Source of the DNA: Oscillospiraceae bacterium
GTDB lineage: Bacteria; Bacillota; Clostridia; Oscillospirales; Acutalibacteraceae
Direction of reading: 5' to 3'
DNA length: 64,000 nt
Assembly (NCBI GenBank): GCA_015065865.1
Contig: SVPM01000001.1
Coordinates: 1-64,000 of the forward strand
Position numbers and translations under genes: made by a program. Position 1 is the first letter of the stretch, and every line of letters starts with the position of its first letter. Shown here piece after piece: positions 57,996-64,000 of this stretch. A model generated the notes under the pieces. That model did no database searches. It saw only the letters and a program-made list of their open reading frames with translations, and was not told where the DNA came from.

Positions 57996-58045
57996 TGACA
58001 AACCACCGCAAAATGCTGACTTTTCTTGACAAACCACCACAAAAT
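57996..58045. repeat. direct repeat TGACAAACCACC[G/A]CAAAAT x2, 31-bp period, at topoisomerase promoter
   Basis: Copies at 57996-58014 and 58027-58045, 18/19 identical; second copy contains the -35 TTGACA. Confidence 0.85.
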
Positions 58046-58090
58046 AAGGTATGATAATGAAATAGAGATATTTGAAGGACGGATGAATGT

Positions 58091-60073
58091 ATGGCAGCCA
58101 AGAAACCTACCTACGATAACGAAAGTATCACTTCCCTGAAAGGTGCCGACCGTGTGCGTAAACGCCCCGGCGTTATTTTCGGTTCGGACGGTCTTGAGGG
58201 ATGTGAGCACGCAGTATTCGAGATCCTTTCCAACTCCATTGATGAAGCGCGTGCGGGTTACGGTACGCGTATCGTTACGACGTATTACGAGGACGGCTCA
58301 TTTGAGGTGCAGGATTTCGGGCGCGGTATGCCGGTGGATTTTAACCAAAAAGAAAATCGCTTTAACTGGGAACTGATCTTTTGTGAACTGTATGCCGGCG
58401 GTAAATACGATGCGAACAACAGCGATGTGTATGCGTTTTCGCTGGGCTTGAACGGTCTGGGCGCGTGTGCCACCCAGTATTCTTCGGAGTATATGGATGT
58501 GGAAGTACGCCGTGACGGCACCAAATATACGCTGCATTTTGAAAAAGGCGAAAACATCGGCGGACTCACCAAAGAGCCGTATACCAAGAGGGACACGGGC
58601 ACGCGCATTCGCTGGAAGCCCGATCTTGAGGTGTTTACCGACATTGCGGTGCCGATCGAGTATTTTCGCGATATTCTGCGCCGTCAAGCGATCGTGAACC
58701 CCAACCTCTTGCTGGTGTTGCGCCGCCAAAACGGCCGCAGTTTTGAGGAAGAGGAGTTTTGTTATCAAAACGGTATCGCCGATTACGTGAAGGAACTGAC
58801 GCAGGCAGGAACCCTTACCGACATTCAGTTCTGGCAGGGTGAGCGCCAAGGGCGTGACCGTGCGGACAAGGACGAATACAAGGTCAAGTTTAACGTGGCG
58901 TTTTGCTGTTCCAACAAAACGGAATTGTTGGAATATTATCACAACTCCAGTTGGCTGGAGCACGGCGGTTCGCCCGAAAAAGCGGTGCGTTCGGCGTTTG
59001 TGGCGCAGATCGATGCGTATTTAAAGCAAAACGGCAAGTACCTTAAAAACGAGAGTAAGATCACCTTCCAAGACGTACAGGATTGCCTCGTGTTGGTGTC
59101 CTCCTCGTTTTCCACGCAGACCTCCTATGAAAACCAGACCAAAAAGGCGATCACCAACAAGTTTATTCAAGAGGCAATGACCGAGTTCTTGCGACACAAC
59201 TTGGAAGTCTATTTTATCGAAAACAAGGCGGAAGCCGACCGTATGACCGAACAGGTGCTTATCAACAAGCGCAGTCGGGAAAAGGCGGAAAAGACGCGTA
59301 TTGACGTGAAAAAAGTGTTGCAGTCGGGCAACGACTTAGCCTCCCGCGTGGCGGGGTTTGTGGATTGCCGCACACGCGATGTGGCTCAGCGTGAACTGTT
59401 TATCGTGGAGGGTAAATCCGCTATGGGCGCGTGTATTCAGGCGCGTGATTCGGAATTTCAAGCGATCATTCCCGTGCGCGGTAAGATCCTCAACTGTTTG
59501 AAAGCGGAATTCGATAAGATCTTCAAAAGTGAGATCATCGTCAATCTGTTGAAGGTGATGGGATGCGGTGTGGAGGTCAAAGCCAAAGCCAACAAGAACC
59601 TTTCCACCTTCGATCTGTCGCTCTTGCGATTCTCTAAGATCATCATTTGTACCGATGCGGACGTGGACGGTTTTCAGATCCGCACCTTGATCCTTACGAT
59701 GCTCTACCGCTTGACGCCCACCCTGATCGAACAGGGGTACGTATATATTGCGGAAACACCGCTTTACGAGATCAACACCAAGACCGACACCTATTTCGCT
59801 TATAACGAAGCGGAAAAAGCTGCGATCTTGGACGAGATCGGGGATGTGAAATACACCATTCAGCGTTCCAAGGGACTTGGTGAAAACGAGCCGGAAATGA
59901 TGTCGCTCACCACTATGAATCCCGCCACCCGCCGCTTGGTGAAGGTCAACCCCGCCGACGTGGAGGAAACGGCGTATTTGTTCGACGTGCTGCTCGGTGA
60001 CGATCTTGACGGCCGTAAACGTATGATCGCGGAACACGGTGCCGATTATCTGGATATGCTGGATCTTGAGTGA
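58091..60073 (+). CDS. type IIA DNA topoisomerase subunit B (ParE/GyrB-like, divergent)
   Basis: RVRKRPGVIFGSDGLEGCEHAVFEILSNSIDEA, VEGKSAMGACIQARDSEFQAIIPVRGKILN, TDADVDGFQIRTLILTMLYR. Confidence 0.9.
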   Translation: MAAKKPTYDNESITSLKGADRVRKRPGVIFGSDGLEGCEHAVFEILSNSIDEARAGYGTRIVTTYYEDGSFEVQDFGRGMPVDFNQKENRFNWELIFCELYAGGKYDANNSDVYAFSLGLNGLGACATQYSSEYMDVEVRRDGTKYTLHFEKGENIGGLTKEPYTKRDTGTRIRWKPDLEVFTDIAVPIEYFRDILRRQAIVNPNLLLVLRRQNGRSFEEEEFCYQNGIADYVKELTQAGTLTDIQFWQGERQGRDRADKDEYKVKFNVAFCCSNKTELLEYYHNSSWLEHGGSPEKAVRSAFVAQIDAYLKQNGKYLKNESKITFQDVQDCLVLVSSSFSTQTSYENQTKKAITNKFIQEAMTEFLRHNLEVYFIENKAEADRMTEQVLINKRSREKAEKTRIDVKKVLQSGNDLASRVAGFVDCRTRDVAQRELFIVEGKSAMGACIQARDSEFQAIIPVRGKILNCLKAEFDKIFKSEIIVNLLKVMGCGVEVKAKANKNLSTFDLSLLRFSKIIICTDADVDGFQIRTLILTMLYRLTPTLIEQGYVYIAETPLYEINTKTDTYFAYNEAEKAAILDEIGDVKYTIQRSKGLGENEPEMMSLTTMNPATRRLVKVNPADVEETAYLFDVLLGDDLDGRKRMIAEHGADYLDMLDLE

Positions 60074-60090
60074 GAGGAGGGGAATGACGA

Positions 60091-62337
60091 ATGGCTTCTA
60101 AGAAGAAAACAACGGTGTCCAAAGCCACCGAACTGCCGTCGAATGCTCACATTGCCGGCGCAGGTGAGGTGGAACAGCAAGCGATCACCGACACCTTAAA
60201 AGAAAATTATATGCCGTATGCGATGAGCGTCATTATGTCCCGTGCGATTCCCGAGATCGACGGTTTCAAACCCTCTCACCGCAAACTCTTATATACGATG
60301 CATAAAATGGGGCTTTTGAACGGCGGTTTGGTCAAGTCGGCAAACATTGCCGGTCAGACGATGCGTTTGAACCCCCACGGCGATGCCGCCATTTACGATA
60401 CCATGGTGCGTCTTTCCCGCGGTAACGAAGCGTTGCTTCACCCGTATGTGGAATCCAAAGGTAACTTCGGTAAGGCGTATTCCTCGGATATCGAATGCGC
60501 GGCTTCCCGTTACACCGAGGCGAAATTGGCGCCCATTGCGGCGGAATTGTTTCGCGATATTGATAAAGAAACGGTGGATTTTGTCGATAACTACGATGCC
60601 ACGATGAAAGAGCCGTCGCTGTTGCCGGTTACGTTCCCGTCCATTTTGGTGAACAACAACCTCGGTATCGCCGTCGGTATGGCAAGCAACATCTGCTCGT
60701 TTAACCTCACCGAAGTGTGCGACACCGCGATCGCGCTGCTGAAAGACCCGTCGCACGACCTGCTTTCCACCTTGCAAGCGCCCGATTTCCCCAGCGGCGG
60801 TCAGCTGATCTATCGCCGTGAAGATCTTGAAAAGATCTACGAAACGGGGCGCGGCAGTGTGAAAGTGCGTGCGGTGTATGCCTATGACAAAGCCAACAAC
60901 TGCATCGACGTGACCGAGATTCCCTATTCCACCACGGTGGAAGCGATCGTCGGTAAGGTGACCGAGTTGGTCAAAGCGGGCAAACTGCGCGAGGTCAATG
61001 ATATCCGTAACGAAACCGACTTGAAAGGTCTTAAGATCACCATCGACTTGAAACGCGGCACCGATCCCGATAAGTTGATGAACAAACTGTATGCCGCCAC
61101 CCCCTTGGAAGATTCCTTCGGGTGCAACTTCAACGTGCTGATCGCGGGTGTGCCGCAGGTGCTGGGCGTGCGCGCGTTGTTTGAAGAGTGGACGGGCTAC
61201 CGCATGGAATGCGTCCGCCGTCGCGTGGTGTTCGATCTTAACAAAGCCAAAGAAAAACTGCACCTGTTGAAAGGGTTGCAAAAGATCCTTTTGGATATCG
61301 ACAAGGCCATTCGTATCGTGCGGGAAACCGAGGAAGAAGCCGAAGTGGTCCCCAACTTGATGATCGGTTTCGGCATTGATGAGATTCAAGCGGAATACGT
61401 GGCAGAGATCAAACTGCGCCACTTGAACCGCGAATACATTTTGAAGCGGTTGGATGAAGTGGAACGGCTGGAAACTGAGATCGCCGAAATGGAAGAAACC
61501 TTAGGCTCTGCCCGTCGCATCAAATCCATCATCATTGATGAACTGCGTGCTGTGTCCAAAAAGCACGGCCAGCCTCGTCGCACGCAACTGATCTATGCGA
61601 CCGACTTGGAAGAAGAAGCGGAAGCAGAGGAGGATATCGTGCCCGAATATGCGTGCACGCTGTTCTTCACGGCAGGCGGTTACTTCAAGAAGATCACGCC
61701 GCAGTCGTTGCGTATGAGCAGTGAGCATAAGTTTAAAGAGGGCGACCGTATGGCGCAGACGGCGGAGAGCAACAACCGCCAAGAACTGCTCTTCTTCGGT
61801 GATAAAGCCTCGGTGTATAAGAGCCGTGCTTCGGAATTCGGCGATAGCAAAGCCAGTGTGCTCGGTGACTATATACCGTCCAAACTCGGGTTTGAGGACG
61901 GTGAAAACGCCCGTTATATGGCGGTGACCGATGATTACGCGGGGTATATGCTGTTCTTTTTTGAAAACGGCAAATTGGCAAAGGTGGATATGAGTGCCTA
62001 TGCCACCAAGACCAACCGCCGCCGTTTGGTCGGTGCGTATTCCGACAAGTCGCCCGTGGTAGCTATGGCATACGTGCGCGAAGATGCGGAGTTCCTTTTG
62101 GAATCCACGTCGGGTCGCCGTTTGGTGGTAAATACCGCCGCCGTGTCCTCTAAGAGTTCGCGTTCCACCATCGGCGTGCAGGTGATGACCTTGAAAGGTA
62201 CCCATCGCGTGAAGAGCGTGGTGCCGTTCGATGAGACCGCCGTTGCGAAAGCGGCACGGTACCGCACCCGTTCACTCCCCGCCGCAGGTGCACTTCCTGC
62301 CGCCGAGGATTTTGGGGAACAACTGACGTTGGAATAA
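60091..62337 (+). CDS. type IIA DNA topoisomerase subunit A (ParC-like)
   Basis: YAMSVIMSRAIPEIDGFKPSHRKLLYTM, NPHGDAAIYDTMVRL, AASRYTEAKLAPIA (catalytic Tyr); no GyrA-box QRRGGKG seen. Confidence 0.93.
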   Translation: MASKKKTTVSKATELPSNAHIAGAGEVEQQAITDTLKENYMPYAMSVIMSRAIPEIDGFKPSHRKLLYTMHKMGLLNGGLVKSANIAGQTMRLNPHGDAAIYDTMVRLSRGNEALLHPYVESKGNFGKAYSSDIECAASRYTEAKLAPIAAELFRDIDKETVDFVDNYDATMKEPSLLPVTFPSILVNNNLGIAVGMASNICSFNLTEVCDTAIALLKDPSHDLLSTLQAPDFPSGGQLIYRREDLEKIYETGRGSVKVRAVYAYDKANNCIDVTEIPYSTTVEAIVGKVTELVKAGKLREVNDIRNETDLKGLKITIDLKRGTDPDKLMNKLYAATPLEDSFGCNFNVLIAGVPQVLGVRALFEEWTGYRMECVRRRVVFDLNKAKEKLHLLKGLQKILLDIDKAIRIVRETEEEAEVVPNLMIGFGIDEIQAEYVAEIKLRHLNREYILKRLDEVERLETEIAEMEETLGSARRIKSIIIDELRAVSKKHGQPRRTQLIYATDLEEEAEAEEDIVPEYACTLFFTAGGYFKKITPQSLRMSSEHKFKEGDRMAQTAESNNRQELLFFGDKASVYKSRASEFGDSKASVLGDYIPSKLGFEDGENARYMAVTDDYAGYMLFFFENGKLAKVDMSAYATKTNRRRLVGAYSDKSPVVAMAYVREDAEFLLESTSGRRLVVNTAAVSSKSSRSTIGVQVMTLKGTHRVKSVVPFDETAVAKAARYRTRSLPAAGALPAAEDFGEQLTLE

Positions 62338-62341
62338 CATT

Positions 62342-62374
62342 AAAAGATCCATCGGCTCGGCCGATGGATCTTTT
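62342..62374. terminator. intrinsic terminator after parC-like gene
   Basis: AAAAGATCCATCGGC-tcg-GCCGATGGATCTTTT. Confidence 0.93.
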
Positions 62375-62459
62375 AATATAATCGCTATCTTTTTGCGTGT
62401 GTTTTTGCAGTTCTTGTGGTTTTTCGGCTAAGGGAATTGACATTTCTTGCAGCATGTGT

Positions 62460-62488
62460 TTTACTGAAAATGTTGGTTTGCCTATAAT
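62460..62488 (+). promoter_or_regulatory. promoter TTTACT-17-TATAAT upstream of MITE copy 2
   Basis: Motif and spacing seen directly. Confidence 0.6.
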
Positions 62489-62498
62489 TTTCTCTGTT

Positions 62499-62772
62499 TA
62501 AGCAGAGAAGGCACATCCGAACACGCCTAAAACGGTATACTTCCGACGCTTTTCGGCTTGTCGGTGGTGGCAGGCGACAGCCTTGCCACCTTCTCCGCAC
62601 CAAAAATCGCACGAAATTCTACTCGTTTTAGGTCGAAGAATTTGAACGGAGCCGATTTTTACATCGGCAAGGAAAAAACACAGTAAATCCTTGCGGATTT
62701 ACGAGTATTTTGACAAAGCCGAGGGGGAAATCGGCCCGTTAAAATCGGGTTCGGATGCGACTCCTCTGCTTA
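62499..62772. mobile_element. MITE-like element copy 2 (270 bp at 62501-62770, flanked by TA)
   Basis: About 97% identical to copy 1 at 110-379, same orientation, same exact length. Confidence 0.8.
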
Positions 62773-62785
62773 AGGAGTGTATATC

Positions 62786-64000
62786 ATGTTGCAAAAAGTG
62801 TCGCCCGAATCGGTCGGTATTGCATCTGAAAAGGTGCTGAAATTCATACAAACGCTGGAAAACAACCACCTGCACACCCACAGTTTGCTGTTGGTGCGGG
62901 GGGATAAGATCTTTGCCGAAAAGTACTACGCCCCGTTCGATGAGAATTTCAAACACCGTATGTATTCGGTGTCCAAAAGTTTTGTTTCGGTGGCGATCGG
63001 TTTGTTGGCGGAAGACGGTAAATTGTCGCTTGACGATAAGTTTATATCCTATTTCCCCGCATACACCGTCGGTATGGATGACCCGTGGTTTGAGGAGATG
63101 ACCATCCGTGACGCGCTGACTATGTGCACCTGCACTCCCGCGATGCCCGATTGGTTTACCAGCGGCACCAAAGATCGCACCGAGATCTATTTCCAAGGGC
63201 GTGCCACCATGATTCCGGGCACGCGATTTCAGTATGACAGTCCCGGTTCCTATATGCTGGGTGTGATCGTTGAAAATATCACGGGGAAGCCGTTTTTGGA
63301 GGTTTTGAAAGAACGTTTTTTGAATGCGATCGGCTTTTCCGCCGATGCGTATTGTGTGCAGTGTCCCGGCGGCCATTCGTTTGCCGATTCGGGGGTGATG
63401 TGCACGGCACGCGATCTGTGGCGTTTTGCCCGTTTCGTGATGAACGGCGGCACGTGGGACGGCGTGCGGTATATGAGCGAGGACTACCTGCGTGAAGCCA
63501 CGGCGTACCAAGTGGCAAACAACCGCCGCGATGCGGATCATTACGGCGGCTACGGCTACGGCTATCAGATCTGGAAGACCCCGCGTGACGGTTTCGCCTT
63601 TATCGGTATGGGTGATCAGTTTGCCATTTGCGATCCTGCAACCGACACCATTCTTATCTTGAATTCCGACAATCAAGGCGACCCGTTTTCCCGTTCGGTG
63701 TTGTATCAAGCGTTGTATGACGGCATTATCGAAGAGATGGGGGATCCCATGCCCGAAAACGCGGTGGCGCTTGCCGCTCTGCGTGAGAGCGAGAAAAGCG
63801 GCGTGTTGCGCGCGCTTGACCGCGAAAACAGCAGCCCGTTTGCTGCCGAACTTTCGGGGCGCACCTATCGTTTGGGCGCGAACAATATGCAAATTCCGTG
63901 GTTCCGTTTTGAGATCGAGGGGGATCACGGCGTGTTGCATTACGAAAACGCACAAGGGGTGAAAGAACTTCCCTTTGGTTTCGGTCACAACGTGTTCGGT
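62786..64000 (+). CDS. serine hydrolase / beta-lactamase-related protein (partial, runs off window)
   Basis: Open for 405 codons to the window end (absent from ORF track); MLQKVSPESVGIASEKVLKFIQTLE, SVSKS (SxxK), FQYDSPGSY; SD AAGGAG at 62772-62777. Confidence 0.92.
   Translation, partial: MLQKVSPESVGIASEKVLKFIQTLENNHLHTHSLLLVRGDKIFAEKYYAPFDENFKHRMYSVSKSFVSVAIGLLAEDGKLSLDDKFISYFPAYTVGMDDPWFEEMTIRDALTMCTCTPAMPDWFTSGTKDRTEIYFQGRATMIPGTRFQYDSPGSYMLGVIVENITGKPFLEVLKERFLNAIGFSADAYCVQCPGGHSFADSGVMCTARDLWRFARFVMNGGTWDGVRYMSEDYLREATAYQVANNRRDADHYGGYGYGYQIWKTPRDGFAFIGMGDQFAICDPATDTILILNSDNQGDPFSRSVLYQALYDGIIEEMGDPMPENAVALAALRESEKSGVLRALDRENSSPFAAELSGRTYRLGANNMQIPWFRFEIEGDHGVLHYENAQGVKELPFGFGHNVFG

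Noticed and set aside
57996-58045. NrdR box pair at the topoisomerase promoter
   Set aside because: The 31-bp spacing fits but the repeats are not palindromic and do not match the NrdR consensus; kept only as an unassigned direct repeat.
62699-63988. 429-aa minus-strand ORF
   Set aside because: Antisense to the clearly coding serine hydrolase at 62786-64000 and begins inside the MITE-like element.
1-64000. CRISPR arrays, tRNA or rRNA genes, prophage, toxin-antitoxin or defence systems
   Set aside because: Looked for and not seen; no regularly spaced repeats, no tRNA-like cloverleaf with GGTTCGA-type arm, and no integrase or transposase ORF.

Overview
The window is about 64 kb from a low-to-mid-GC, endospore-forming Bacillota genome, probably Clostridia/Oscillospiraceae-like judging from protein content and synteny. 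It is almost entirely protein-coding and mostly housekeeping. Blocks include coaX, radA, a Fur-family regulator with znuACB, secG, yaaL-bofA, pgeF, dpaAB (spoVFAB), alaS, mscL, rplS-lepB-rbgA-rnhB-yraN, thrC, tig-clpP-clpX-lon-engB, lysA, a YtrA-type GntR/ABC operon, murC, recJ-relA-dtd-MBL-hemZ, cotJABC, an AraC regulator divergent from a GHL6/GH151-like glycoside hydrolase, an LtaS-like sulfatase, a PTS_EIIC_2 protein, and a divergent type IIA topoisomerase pair. I saw no tRNA, rRNA, CRISPR array, prophage or complete IS. The strongest non-routine signals are: (1) two copies of a 270-bp, TA-flanked, ~22-bp-TIR, multi-hairpin MITE-like element about 62 kb apart (about 97% identical, no indels), one of which sits between a promoter and the Shine-Dalgarno of a serine hydrolase gene; (2) a 15-bp hairpin that buries the dpaA SD and ends in a T-tract touching the dpaA start codon; (3) an alanine T-box whose promoter -35 lies inside the preceding terminator; (4) a Fur/Zur-type 7-1-7 box placed just downstream of the -10 of a consensus promoter; (5) a divergent ParE/ParC-like pair with substitutions at two quinolone-contact positions and an 18/19 direct repeat at its promoter; (6) a possible unannotated ~107-nt ncRNA next to murC. 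All identifications are by eye from motifs and remembered family features. No database search was run.
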